Below, piece by piece: positions 1-7,093 of a stretch of DNA of 64,000 nt. The notes under the pieces are model-generated. The model worked only from the letters and a program-made list of their open reading frames with translations. It had not been told where the DNA came from and searched no databases. Position numbers and translations under genes: made by a program. Positions within the stretch are counted from its first letter, which is position 1. Every line of letters begins with the position of its first letter. Source of the stretch: DATJBF01 sp035515475 (GTDB lineage: Bacteria > Verrucomicrobiota > Verrucomicrobiia > Palsa-1439); contig DATJBF010000033.1 of NCBI GenBank assembly GCA_035515475.1, positions 41,350-105,349 on the forward strand, given 5' to 3'.

Positions 1-864
1 CTGCGCGACGACGATGCGCGGCAGCGTGGCGATCAACCCGAGGTCGCGCATCATCAATAACCCGTTGCCCAGCGCCGACACGTTGCCCAGATTGCCGCCC
101 GGGATGACGATCACATCCGGGCATTCCCAATCAAACTGCTGGACGATCTCGATGCCCACCGTTTTTTGGCCCTCGATGCGCAACGAGTTCATCGAGTTCG
201 CCAGATAAATCGTCTCGTCCTTCGTGATTTCCTGTACCACTTTCATGCAGCCGTCGAAATCCGTGTCCAACGACAGCACCAACGCGCCGTTGGCGATTGG
301 CTGAACGAGTTGCGCGATGGAGATCTTGCCCTTGGGCAACAGCACGATCGCGGGGATGCCGGCCCCGGCGCAATACACGGCCAGCGCTGCCGACGTGTCG
401 CCCGTGGACGCGCAGGCGACCGCCTGAATGGGCGCGCCTTCGCTGATCATCTGTTTGACCTGCGACACCAGGACCGTCATGCCGAGGTCTTTGAACGAAC
501 CGCTGTGCGTGTTGCCGCAGAGTTTTACCCACAGATCGTCCACGCCGATCGTCTTGCCGAACCGTTCCGCCCAGAACAGGTTCGTCCCGCCCTCGTACAT
601 CGACACGATGTTCTCATCGGCGATCTGCGGCAGGATCCATTCTTTCTTGCCCCAGACGCCGGACCCGTAGGGCCACTCGTTGGACTTGTAGCGGTCCTCG
701 AACAATTTCATCCAGGCCTTGGCGTCGCGACGCGCCAGCGCGTGCAGGTCATGGGTGACTTCGAGCAACGAACCGCAGTTCCGGCACCGATAAACGATCT
801 CGTTGAGCTGGTAGGTGGCCCGGCACTGTTCGTTGATGCACTGAAACCAAGCACGATAAGACAT
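1..864 (-). CDS. thrC: Threonine synthase, C-terminus cut by window edge
   Basis: PLP enzyme that converts O-phosphohomoserine to threonine in the cytoplasm. 288 codons are visible and the frame stays open to base 1, so the C-terminal part lies outside the window. An N-terminal zinc-ribbon-like start carries C9, C14, C27 and C30. The PLP lysine motif SGSFKDLGM puts the Schiff-base lysine at K125, after a substrate-binding stretch with CGNTH. Further motifs ACASTGDTSAAL and PGGNLGN fit the threonine synthase phosphate-binding loops. ATG at 864 is the first start that gives the full Cys-rich head. It is transcribed away from the accessory region to its right. Confidence 0.93.
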   Translation of the reverse strand, partial: MSYRAWFQCINEQCRATYQLNEIVYRCRNCGSLLEVTHDLHALARRDAKAWMKLFEDRYKSNEWPYGSGVWGKKEWILPQIADENIVSMYEGGTNLFWAERFGKTIGVDDLWVKLCGNTHSGSFKDLGMTVLVSQVKQMISEGAPIQAVACASTGDTSAALAVYCAGAGIPAIVLLPKGKISIAQLVQPIANGALVLSLDTDFDGCMKVVQEITKDETIYLANSMNSLRIEGQKTVGIEIVQQFDWECPDVIVIPGGNLGNVSALGNGLLMMRDLGLIATLPRIVVAQ

Positions 865-960
865 AGCGTTCCCATGATGGAATCGGCCAACCCCTCGCGC
901 AAGGCAAATCGAGGGCTGTTTCCCCCGCGAATCACGCGAATCCACGCGGATCCCGCTCCC

Positions 961-1030
961 GGTAGGGCCGCGCTGCCACGTGAGCCGCGTAGGCCGCGGC
1001 AACGTGGCCTCACGCGGCTGCGCGGCCTGG
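961..1030. repeat. Palindromic intergenic repeat, GGTAGGGC family
   Basis: Begins GGTAGGGCCGCGCTGCC and contains nested inverted arms such as AGCCGCGT paired with ACGCGGCT. Related copies, in either orientation, lie at 1708-1733, 1804-1829, 5841-5867, 7391-7415, 7590-7614 and 8853-8877. The rest of the gap 865-1135 holds no gene; it carries another interspersed motif around 928-951 related to the ATTCGCG family. Confidence 0.75.
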
Positions 1031-1100
1031 ACGCGGCGCACCGCGTCCCTTCTACCAACGACCTTTGCGCGCCGGCGGTGTCCCCTCCTCAGTCGACTCG

Positions 1101-1119
1101 GCAGGAATCTCTGTCCTGC
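1101..1119. repeat. Short hairpin repeat ahead of the ORF6N gene
   Basis: GCAGGA and TCCTGC form a 6-bp stem around a 7-base loop. It resembles the hairpins at 9771-9789 and 22689-22705. A -10-like TAGAAT follows directly at 1120-1125, only 10 bases before the ATG of the next gene. Confidence 0.5.
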
Positions 1120-1135
1120 TAGAATGTGGAACCGG

Positions 1136-1698
1136 ATGGCCGACGACAAAGCAGTCATTGCCGTCGAACGGATCGAGCGGCTCATTTATTTGATCCGCGG
1201 CCAGAAGGTCATGCTGGCAGCAGATCTGGCTGCGCTATACGGCGTCACAACATGGCGGCTGAACGAGCAGGTAAAGCGCAACCAACACCGCTTCCCGCCA
1301 GATTTTGTGTTCCAGCTAACACTGAAGAGGCAGATTTTTTGACCTCGCATTTTGCGAGGTCAAAGAATGGTCGCGGCGGCAGAAGACATCGCCCCTATGT
1401 GTTCACCGAACACGGCGCGGTTATGGCCTCAATGGTCCTGAACAGCCCGCGTGCGATCGAGATGAGCGTTCGCGTGGTCCGCGCCTTTGTTCGTCTGCGC
1501 GAGATGCTGGCATCGAACCGGGAGCTCGCCCAGAAGCTGGCCGAACTGGAGCACAAACTCGAGGGCCACGACGCAGCGATCCGGAACCTCTTCGAAGCGA
1601 TCAGGCAGCTTCTCGATTCGCCCAAACCGCCGCGCAAACAGATCGGGTTTCATGTGAAAGAGCGCGCCATCCGCTACGCTGTCGCCGGCCGCAATTAG
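1136..1698 (+). pseudogene. ORF6N (KilA-N-like) DNA-binding protein, frameshifted
   Basis: The first frame from ATG 1136 gives the ORF6N domain: IRGQKVMLAADLAALYGV, then RLNEQVKRN and RFPPDFVFQLT. It stops at 1342. The frame used from about 1323 onward resumes the family sequence with TEEADFLTSHF, GGRRHRPYVFTEHGAVM and RAFVRLRE, followed by a C-terminal coiled coil with ELAQKLAELEHKLE. One missing base near 1321-1324 explains the break. Such proteins are common in phages and mobile DNA and bind DNA through the KilA-N-type fold. A perfect inverted repeat GACCTCGC/GCGAGGTC sits at 1341-1361 just past the break. An upstream ATG at 1124 is also possible. Confidence 0.75.
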
Positions 1699-1707
1699 CT
1701 TTCCGAG

Positions 1708-1733
1708 CTAGGGCCGCGCTCCAGCGCGGCCAC
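1708..1733. repeat. Palindromic repeat, GGTAGGGC family
   Basis: Perfect 9-bp arms GGCCGCGCT and AGCGCGGCC are separated by two bases and preceded by CTAG. A diverged copy follows at 1804-1829 (GGTAGGGCCGTGCTGCC, GCGCGGCC). The gap 1699-1954 holds only these and ATCCGTGT-type repeats. Confidence 0.75.
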
Positions 1734-1954
1734 GCCATCTAGGCCGAGGAACTGCCGTGGATCTCTTACCGCGGATAGCGCGAATCGCGCGAATTCCACT
1801 CCCGGTAGGGCCGTGCTGCCGCGCGGCCACACACCATCCGTGTTTCATCCGTGTGGATCTGTGGCTAACGCCTCGTCCTCGTCGCGATTCCTTGCTTTCC
1901 CGCACCAGACGAAAGTATTGCCGGCGCGCTTGGCGGTGTTATCTTGGCCGCGCC

Positions 1955-2140
1955 ATGCGAAAACCTCCTGCCACCCTCGACGCCATCCGCTCGTTCCGCG
2001 GGATCTTCAAACGCCAGCCCGGAGAGAAATCCGCCACTCAGGAACTGCTCGAGGACCGGGCCGAAGACCTGCGGCTCGAAGAAGCGAAATGGAAGCGATT
2101 TGAAACGCGGCTTGCGAAGCCACGGCGAGGCAAACGATGA
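1955..2140 (+). CDS. Small charged hypothetical protein
   Basis: 61 residues starting MRKPPATLDAIRSFRG, rich in Arg, Lys and Glu, with a helical stretch ELLEDRAEDLRLEEAKWKRF. Size and charge resemble antitoxin-like small proteins, but I do not recognise the family and no toxin gene follows directly. It ends 14 bases before the start of the disrupted HNH-type gene, so the two may once have been co-transcribed. It could also be non-coding sequence with a chance open frame. Confidence 0.35.
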   Translation: MRKPPATLDAIRSFRGIFKRQPGEKSATQELLEDRAEDLRLEEAKWKRFETRLAKPRRGKR

Positions 2141-2154
2141 TACATGGCACTACT

Positions 2155-2374
2155 ATGTCTCGCGGCAAGAGCGACCATCGATGAAGCGCGCCTGCGTGGC
2201 CGAAGCTTTACCCGCCTCAGGCGGGCAAGCCTTGCCGCAGCGAAGGCCCGACGACATCATCAGCTATCATGAAGTAGTCCACGCCGAGAAGGCCACGGTG
2301 CAGAAGGGCATGAACTACGACTTTGGCAGGGGCTACTCCGTTTTCCTCATGTCGGTCCGCAAAGGACTTGCCGG
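2155..2374 (+). pseudogene. 5' remnant of an HNH endonuclease-family gene, repeat-disrupted
   Basis: The native start appears to be ATG 2155, reading MSRGKSDH. A 71-base repeat then interrupts it and brings an immediate stop. The reading resumes in another frame at 2250 with DDIISYHEVVHAEKATVQKG, then MNYDFGRGYSVFLMSVRKG. This N-terminal signature, a Tyr-containing head, a GMN motif and a YSV-LMSVR strand, is one I associate with a family of HNH-containing endonuclease-like proteins. Homology ends near 2365, where the convergent DUF2726 gene begins, so the 3' part with the nuclease domain is lost. The family name is from memory and should be checked. Confidence 0.5.
2179..2249. repeat. 71-bp repeat insertion with CCCGCCTCAGGCGGG palindrome
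   Basis: Sits between the codons for MSRGKSDH and DDIISYHE. Its core GCCGAAGCTTTACCCGCC, then TCAGGCGGGCAAGC, matches the reverse complement of 10568-10608 almost base for base. The length of 71 shifts the frame by two. Confidence 0.65.
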
Positions 2375-2392
2375 AGATGTCTCTCGTCGCGG

Positions 2393-2893
2393 CTACTGCA
2401 GCTTCTCTTGAATTAGATCTGCCAATTCGTTAGGCGCGTATGACCGCTTCGCCGTGACATGGAGAATCGGCAGGCCCGCCGCGCCGAGAGCTTCATCCAC
2501 AAATGCGTCGCGTTGTGCCCGGTCATCACGCTCATGCGACGAATCATCCAACTCGATCACCAGCAGCGGCGACAGCTTTTCCCGGTCGCACAGCAGGAAA
2601 TCGACGTGCTTGGACATCACGCGGTTGTTGTGACTTTGGCGATTTTCTGTCCCCTTTGGCAAATAGAGCAGGTCGAGCAGCCGTACCTTCGCAAAAACCT
2701 CCAGTTGGTCGCCGGCGATACCGCGCAAGACATCGTAAAACGAGCGTTCAGTCGCCGTGAGCAAGTAGTCCTTCTTCCGGTAGGGCAGCTTGTCGGGCGC
2801 GGATGTCTTCCTGCCCAGTGCGCTCTTGAGTGGCGCAAGGCCCACTGCTGCGAGTACGACCAGCACGACAAGAATCGGCAGCAGGATTTTCAT
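2393..2893 (-). CDS. Membrane-anchored DUF2726 protein
   Basis: 166 residues. An N-terminal membrane helix (residues about 3-24, ILLPILVVLVVLAAVGLAPL) is followed by a DUF2726 domain: KDYLLTATERSFYDVLRGI, then DFLLCDREKLSPLLVIELDD, SSHERDDRAQRD and AAGLPILHV. DUF2726 is distantly related to PD-(D/E)xK-type nuclease folds (family knowledge); the ELDD segment is where an active site would lie. Its substrate is unknown. It is transcribed divergently from the restriction-modification operon across a 114-bp gap and converges on the HNH remnant. The pairing suggests, but does not prove, a link with DNA processing or defence. Confidence 0.8.
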   Translation of the reverse strand: MKILLPILVVLVVLAAVGLAPLKSALGRKTSAPDKLPYRKKDYLLTATERSFYDVLRGIAGDQLEVFAKVRLLDLLYLPKGTENRQSHNNRVMSKHVDFLLCDREKLSPLLVIELDDSSHERDDRAQRDAFVDEALGAAGLPILHVTAKRSYAPNELADLIQEKLQ

Positions 2894-2957
2894 GCTTCGA
2901 CTTCCATACTAGCGAGCAGTGGCCGCCAAAACAAGCGCGGCCGTCCATCCTCACAAT

Positions 2958-3009
2958 ATGACTCATCGTCTGTGGGCATTTTGCGGGCGCTGCTTAGACT
3001 ATGAGTCAT
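2958..3009 (+). promoter_or_regulatory. Predicted C-protein operator/promoter (C-boxes)
   Basis: GACTATGAGTC at 2997-3007 is a perfect GACT-N3-AGTC palindrome, the known core of controller-protein boxes. Its right part overlaps the start codon of the controller gene at 3008. A mirror element ATGACTCAT lies at 2958-2966, against ATGAGTCAT at 3001-3009. TAGACT at 2995-3000 could be a -10 hexamer 7 bases upstream of the ATG, so the transcript would be leaderless or nearly so, as is known for several C genes. Confidence 0.6.
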
Positions 3010-3235
3010 GGCGAAGAGACATCCTGTTCTCACGGCGTTCGGCCTCAACGTCCGCAAGCAACGTGAGGCGCGAGGACTGACCCAAGAGGCGCTTGCTGAA
3101 AAGGCCGACCTCGACCAGACCTACATCAGCGGCATCGAGCGGGGCGTCCGCAATCCCAGCATCCTCAGCATCGCAAAAATGGCCAAGGCGCTGGGAGTCC
3201 CACTTTCCCAACTCACAAACGGGATGCGCGGATGA
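3008..3235 (+). CDS. XRE-family controller (C) protein of the R-M system
   Basis: 75 residues forming one helix-turn-helix domain: GLNVRKQREARGLTQEALAE, KADLDQTYISGIERGVRNPS, then ILSIAKMAKALGVPLSQL. C proteins delay endonuclease expression until the host genome is methylated, by binding C-boxes at their own promoter. The small size, the position as first gene, the 4-base overlap with the methyltransferase start (ATGA at 3232) and the GACT-N3-AGTC palindrome at its own start all fit that role. A generic XRE regulator is the alternative. Confidence 0.85.
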   Translation: MAKRHPVLTAFGLNVRKQREARGLTQEALAEKADLDQTYISGIERGVRNPSILSIAKMAKALGVPLSQLTNGMRG

Positions 3236-4377
3236 AGCGACGCTCCAAATTGAGGAAACGTGCTGTCCGCGAGGAGCCCGGAATCTATCGCAGCGACGGA
3301 CCGTCATCCGGTCGGAAATTCCGCTTCATTGACCTCTTTTGCGGCATCGGCGGATTCCGAATCGCTTTCGAGAGGGCCGGCTGCGAGTGCGCCTGGTCTT
3401 GCGATTGGGACAAACACGCACAGGTGACTTACGAAGCGAATTTCGGTGAAAAGCCGCACGGCGACATTCATTCCATCGCTGTTGCGGATATTCCGAAGCA
3501 CGACATTCTTTGTGCAGGATTCCCCTGTCAGCCGTTCAGCATTGCCGGCGTTTCAAAGAAGAAGGCGCTGGGCGAGGCCCACGGTTTCGAAGACAAGAAG
3601 CAAGGAAACCTCTTTTTCTCAATTGCCGAGATTCTCGACTACCACAAACCATCGGCGTTCGTGCTTGAAAACGTAAAGAACCTCTTGCACCACGACAAAG
3701 GTCACACGTTTCAGGTTATTCACGACACGCTCACCAAGGCGCTCGGTTACACCGTCTACAAGAAAGTCATCGATGCCAAGTCGGTTGTGCCGCAGCACCG
3801 GGAGAGGATCTTCCTAATAGGCTTCAAACCGTGGCGCTACTTTGAGTTTCCATCTTTCCCAGCCGAAGGGCCGAAGCTCTCCACAATTCTTGAGGAAGAT
3901 GTCACGCCAAAATACACACTTACAGATCACCTTTGGCAATACCTGCAGGACTATGCAGCAAAGCATCGCGCCGCTGGTAACGGCTTCGGTTACGGGTTGA
4001 CCGCCCACAACGCCATAGCGCGGACGTTGAGCGCGCGCTACTACAAGGATGGCGCCGAAATTCTCGTTACTCAAAGTCGGGGTCGCAACCCGCGGCGTCT
4101 GACTCCGCGCGAGTGCGCCCGCCTCATGGGATACCCCGACAGCTTTAAGATTCCCGTTTCCGACACCCAAGGCTACAGGCAATTCGGAAATTCCGTTGTT
4201 GTTCCTGTCGTACAAGCTATCGCGAAATCCGTTGTCGAATCGATAAGCAGACCTGCCGGTGAAAAACCTATTCTGAAGCTAGCCTCAGCCGAACGAAAGC
4301 AGCAAAGCAATCTCCAAGGGGAACTGCGGCGAATTAAGTATCCGACTCGACGACGCAAGATGCAGAAGGTCGCTTGA
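3232..4377 (+). CDS. C5-cytosine DNA methyltransferase
   Basis: 381 residues. Transfers methyl from S-adenosylmethionine to C5 of cytosine in the restriction site. Motif I is DLFCGIGGF (D34-F42). Motif IV has the catalytic Cys at C99 (GFPCQPFSIAG). Motif VI is ENV (E146-V148). Motif VIII is PQHRERIFLIGF, and motifs IX/X are around RQFGNSVVVPVV. It looks catalytically complete. About 27 extra residues precede motif I. It overlaps the controller gene by 4 bases and the endonuclease gene follows with another 4-base overlap. Given the MvaI/BcnI-like partner and a Vsr gene, the target may be a CCNGG-type site; that is inference. Confidence 0.95.
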   Translation: MKRRSKLRKRAVREEPGIYRSDGPSSGRKFRFIDLFCGIGGFRIAFERAGCECAWSCDWDKHAQVTYEANFGEKPHGDIHSIAVADIPKHDILCAGFPCQPFSIAGVSKKKALGEAHGFEDKKQGNLFFSIAEILDYHKPSAFVLENVKNLLHHDKGHTFQVIHDTLTKALGYTVYKKVIDAKSVVPQHRERIFLIGFKPWRYFEFPSFPAEGPKLSTILEEDVTPKYTLTDHLWQYLQDYAAKHRAAGNGFGYGLTAHNAIARTLSARYYKDGAEILVTQSRGRNPRRLTPRECARLMGYPDSFKIPVSDTQGYRQFGNSVVVPVVQAIAKSVVESISRPAGEKPILKLASAERKQQSNLQGELRRIKYPTRRRKMQKVA

Positions 4378-5678
4378 ACCTCAGTCAACTCAAAGCTTTG
4401 TTCGTCACTGCTGGCTGTACCAAGCTCTATGCGAAGCCGCTCGCTGAGAACGACAACTCGAAAAACCAAGTCTACTTCGGGCCCGACTTTCAAGCTCTCA
4501 ATCTCTTCCCGAATGAAGGCATACTCCCTGACAGCAGTCCGAAGAATCCCATCTTCAAGGCGCGGCTACGATTTGGCTGGCTTCTGCCAGACGGCCGCGT
4601 TGTCGATGCACCTAGAGCGCAGCTCATTCTTTATCCGCAGTACCCCGAGGTGAGGCTGTCCGGTTTTCTCCAGGGATGCGCCTCGCCGCCTTCCACTCTT
4701 ATGGTCGGTCGAATATTAGGCCGAGTGTTGTTTCTGGGTGTGACCTTAGATCGTCGGATCGTGGCGTTCGTCGTCCCTGCAGATTCCGAAGTAGCCGCAG
4801 AGTTTCGCTCGTTGAATCGGCAACCGACCTCCGGTGTTTTCATCGAACTGGAACTTCCGGGAGTTGCGGGCGAAGCCGATTCTAGATCCCGGCTGCTGGC
4901 AGAGTTGCTGCGAATTCACCGCCTCGGCTGGATTGATTCCAAGCAGCTTTCGGAGGACGGGACACTTCTTCCCTGCAACGCACCGCAGTGCGGAGGCTTT
5001 ACTCTGGAGGCAGAGCTTCGGATTCCCAAGAACAGCAGAGCCGAGCCTGACTTCCTCGGTTGGGAGGTCAAGCAGCACGCGGTTACGAGCTTCGAGAGAG
5101 TCGAGGCCGGCGTAATCACGTTGATGACTCCAGAACCTACCGGCGGCGTATACAAGGACCGCGGGCCAGAAGTCTTCGTGCGGCGCTTTGGTTACAGGGA
5201 CAAGCGCGGACGGAAGGATCGGATGAATTTCGGTGGAATCTATCGGTTCGGCTGCCGTCATGCTGAGACGCATTTGACGTTGCGGCTGTCGGGGTTTGAT
5301 GCTGTCAATAGCAAGATCACTGACCAGAACGGCGCTGTTGCATTGCTGACCGATGACGGCGAAGTGGCGGCAGCGTGGGGTTTTGCCGGATTGCTGACCC
5401 ACTGGACCCGCAAGCACGCCAAAGCGGCATATGTACCGTCGCGCAGCCGCATTGAGCTACGGCGTCAATATGCCTACGGAGATCGAGTGCGACTTGCAGT
5501 GCAGACAGATTTTCTACGGTTTCTTCGCGCGATGGCGAGTGGTGTGGTTTACTACGATCCCGGCATCAAGGTGGAACATGTATCGAGTACGCCGAAGGTA
5601 AAGCGCCGTAGCCAGTTCCGCATTGCGTCGCGGAATATCACTGCGCTCTACGGATCGGTTGAATTGGTTGCTCTCTGA
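4374..5678 (+). CDS. Type II restriction endonuclease, MvaI/BcnI-like
   Basis: 434 residues, TTG start overlapping the methyltransferase stop by 4 bases. The C-terminal half carries GGFTLEAELRIPKNSRAEPD, then FLGWEVKQH, which reads as a PD-(D/E)xK site with E212/E214, D226 and E231-V-K233. It continues with ITLMTPEPTGG. That combination matches my memory of the MvaI/BcnI endonuclease family, which cuts CCNGG-type sites as a monomer. The N-terminal half (1-200) is not recognised and may aid target recognition. Position directly after the methyltransferase supports a cognate nuclease. MvaI and BcnI pair with N4-methyltransferases, so pairing with a C5 enzyme is notable. Confidence 0.75.
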   Translation: MNLSQLKALFVTAGCTKLYAKPLAENDNSKNQVYFGPDFQALNLFPNEGILPDSSPKNPIFKARLRFGWLLPDGRVVDAPRAQLILYPQYPEVRLSGFLQGCASPPSTLMVGRILGRVLFLGVTLDRRIVAFVVPADSEVAAEFRSLNRQPTSGVFIELELPGVAGEADSRSRLLAELLRIHRLGWIDSKQLSEDGTLLPCNAPQCGGFTLEAELRIPKNSRAEPDFLGWEVKQHAVTSFERVEAGVITLMTPEPTGGVYKDRGPEVFVRRFGYRDKRGRKDRMNFGGIYRFGCRHAETHLTLRLSGFDAVNSKITDQNGAVALLTDDGEVAAAWGFAGLLTHWTRKHAKAAYVPSRSRIELRRQYAYGDRVRLAVQTDFLRFLRAMASGVVYYDPGIKVEHVSSTPKVKRRSQFRIASRNITALYGSVELVAL

Positions 5679-5681
5679 GCC

Positions 5682-6422
5682 ATGCCGGACGTTTTTACCA
5701 AGCGCAAGCGTTCCGAAGTGATGTCGCGGATTCGCGGGCGCGGCAACAAGGACACGGAGCTTGCGCTCGCTAAGTTGCTGCGCGCAAATCGAATTACCGG
5801 TTGGAGACGACAGCAGGGGCTAAGAATCGAAGGCACGAAGCGGCGCGCTGGGACAGCACGCCCTACCAACGTCGGGATTGATTTCGTGTTTCCCAAACAG
5901 CGCGTGGCGGTCTTCGTCGACGGCTGTTTCTGGCACGGGTGTCCGAAGCATTCGAGCCCGAAGAAGTGGTTGAAGAAAAGTTCGATGGGGGAAGGGCAGA
6001 AGTCAGGAGTCAGCTACCCGTTCCGAGGCGTCAGGGCGAGGAGTCAGCCGTCGGCTCTCAGCGGTCAGCCAGCAGTAGTTCGGGAGCGAGGCGCAACCAG
6101 CTATCAGCCGTCGGCTATCAGCAGTCAGCCACCACTTGTTCGAGAACGGAGCACAAACAGCTACCAAGTACGAACCGGGAACCGAGAACTGAGAACGGGC
6201 CCTTCGACTACGCTCAGGACCGGCAAACAGTTCTGGCGGGAGAAGCTCGCCGCAAACATCGCCCGCGACCGGTTTGTGAATCGCAAACTCCGCAAGCAAG
6301 GCTGGAAGGTCGTGCGGATATGGGAACACGAATTGGGAAGGGGCAGCCATCAGCTTTCAGCTTTCAGCTCTCAGCCAGTCGTGGAGAAGATCAGGAGGGC
6401 GATGGCGAAGGGAGACGCCTGA
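5682..6422 (+). CDS. vsr: Very short patch repair endonuclease Vsr, expanded by repeats
   Basis: Vsr nicks DNA beside T:G mismatches formed when 5-methylcytosine deaminates, so it protects the sites made by the adjacent methyltransferase. Family residues are present: KRSEVMSRIRGRGNKDTE, IDFVF (D67), FVDGCFWHGCPKH (81-90), FWREKL and RDRFVNRKLRKQGWKVVRIW, then EHEL. The protein is 246 residues against about 140-150 for the family. The excess is an in-frame block at residues 91-183, a shorter block near 52-65, and a repeat-derived C-terminal tail. All the extra DNA matches interspersed repeats seen elsewhere in the window. The core could still fold, because the large insert lies in a loop, but loss of function is equally possible. 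It starts 3 bases after the endonuclease stop. Confidence 0.85.
   Translation: MPDVFTKRKRSEVMSRIRGRGNKDTELALAKLLRANRITGWRRQQGLRIEGTKRRAGTARPTNVGIDFVFPKQRVAVFVDGCFWHGCPKHSSPKKWLKKSSMGEGQKSGVSYPFRGVRARSQPSALSGQPAVVRERGATSYQPSAISSQPPLVRERSTNSYQVRTGNRELRTGPSTTLRTGKQFWREKLAANIARDRFVNRKLRKQGWKVVRIWEHELGRGSHQLSAFSSQPVVEKIRRAMAKGDA
5841..5867. repeat. GGTAGGGC-family repeat inside vsr
   Basis: GGCGCGCTGGGACAGCACGC followed by CCTACC is the same palindrome type as the intergenic copies. Here it encodes extra residues around KRRAGTARPTN, between the Vsr N-terminal helix and the D67 strand, and keeps the frame. Confidence 0.55.
5952..6230. repeat. Composite repeat block inserted in frame in vsr
   Basis: Tandem short units of the type CAGCCGTCGGCTCTCAGC and CAGCTATCAGCCGTCGG recur three to four times, followed by GAACCGAGAACTGAGAAC and the CCTTCGAC...GCTCAGG motif at 6201-6218. 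The block is about 279 bases, a multiple of three, and lies exactly between the Vsr motifs FWHGCPKH and FWREKL. Confidence 0.75.
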
Positions 6423-6569
6423 ACGTTGAATCCGGACAGCGCTCTCGGCAGTCAGCGATCAGCCATTCTCGCCGATTCGCGGTAAGAACGCCGTCCCAAG
6501 ATCTCACGCTCTCATGGCAGCGCGGGAAGCGTTGCGTTCGGCGAGGAGAACTGGCATAGTGAGGACGTT
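6423..6569. other. Gap between vsr and hicB with duplicated vsr tail sequence
   Basis: The segment up to 6446 continues a duplication whose second copy is at 7094-7216. The remainder holds CAGTCAGCGATCAGCC-type units. No gene was seen. A Shine-Dalgarno-like TGAGGA lies about 8 bases before the hicB ATG. Confidence 0.5.
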
Positions 6570-6779
6570 ATGAAGCGCGAATTTACGGTGGTGATCGAGC
6601 GGGATGAAGGGGGTTACTATGTCGCCTCGGTCCCCGAACTGCGCGGATGCCACACGCAGGCCAAGTCGCTCGACGCGTTGATGAAACGGATCCGCGAGGC
6701 GATCGAGTTGTGCCTTGAGGTGGAAGCCGAGCGCGGCCCGCGCGGTGTGTTTGTCGGCGTCCAGCGAATCACCGTGTGA
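6570..6779 (+). CDS. hicB: HicB-family antitoxin
   Basis: 69 residues with the HicB partial RNase H-like fold: FTVVIERDEGGYYVASVPEL, RGCHTQAKSLDALMKRIREA, then IELCLEVE. It neutralises the HicA RNase and usually autoregulates the operon. No extra HTH or ribbon-helix-helix domain is present, so it belongs to the short HicB form. The toxin gene follows at once (stop 6779, HicA ATG 6782), antitoxin first. The pair lies between vsr and a vsr remnant, in typical mobile accessory surroundings. Confidence 0.9.
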   Translation: MKREFTVVIERDEGGYYVASVPELRGCHTQAKSLDALMKRIREAIELCLEVEAERGPRGVFVGVQRITV

Positions 6780-6781
6780 GC

Positions 6782-7009
6782 ATGAGCAAGCTGCCCCGAC
6801 TTCGCGGTCGTGAGGTCATCGCAGCATTGCGCAAGGCCGGATTTGGGATTGTCAGGATCAAGGGCAGCCACCATTTCCTCCAACATTCCGATGGCCGCTG
6901 CACCGTGGTGCCAGTGCATGCCGGCGAGACAATCGGCCCGGGCCTCATGAACAGAATTCTGAAAGATATCGAGATGTCTCGCGACGAGTTCGTCGCGTTC
7001 CTCAAGTAG
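6782..7009 (+). CDS. hicA: HicA-family mRNA interferase toxin
   Basis: 75 residues with a double-stranded RNA-binding-like fold. GREVIAALRKAGFGIVRIKG is followed by the catalytic histidine segment SHHFLQH (typical G-S-H), then CTVVPVHAGETIGPGLMNRI and LKDIEMSRDEFVAFL. It cleaves mRNA when free of HicB. A GTG at 6776 could add two residues; ATG 6782 is chosen. All expected family features are there, so the toxin is probably active. Confidence 0.92.
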   Translation: MSKLPRLRGREVIAALRKAGFGIVRIKGSHHFLQHSDGRCTVVPVHAGETIGPGLMNRILKDIEMSRDEFVAFLK

Positions 7010-7093
7010 ATCAGGACCGCCGAGGTGTTTCAGGCACAGCCTCTCTCTCCAGACCCCGTCCCCGGTCCAAAGAGCGAGCCGTTGTTGGCGTGG

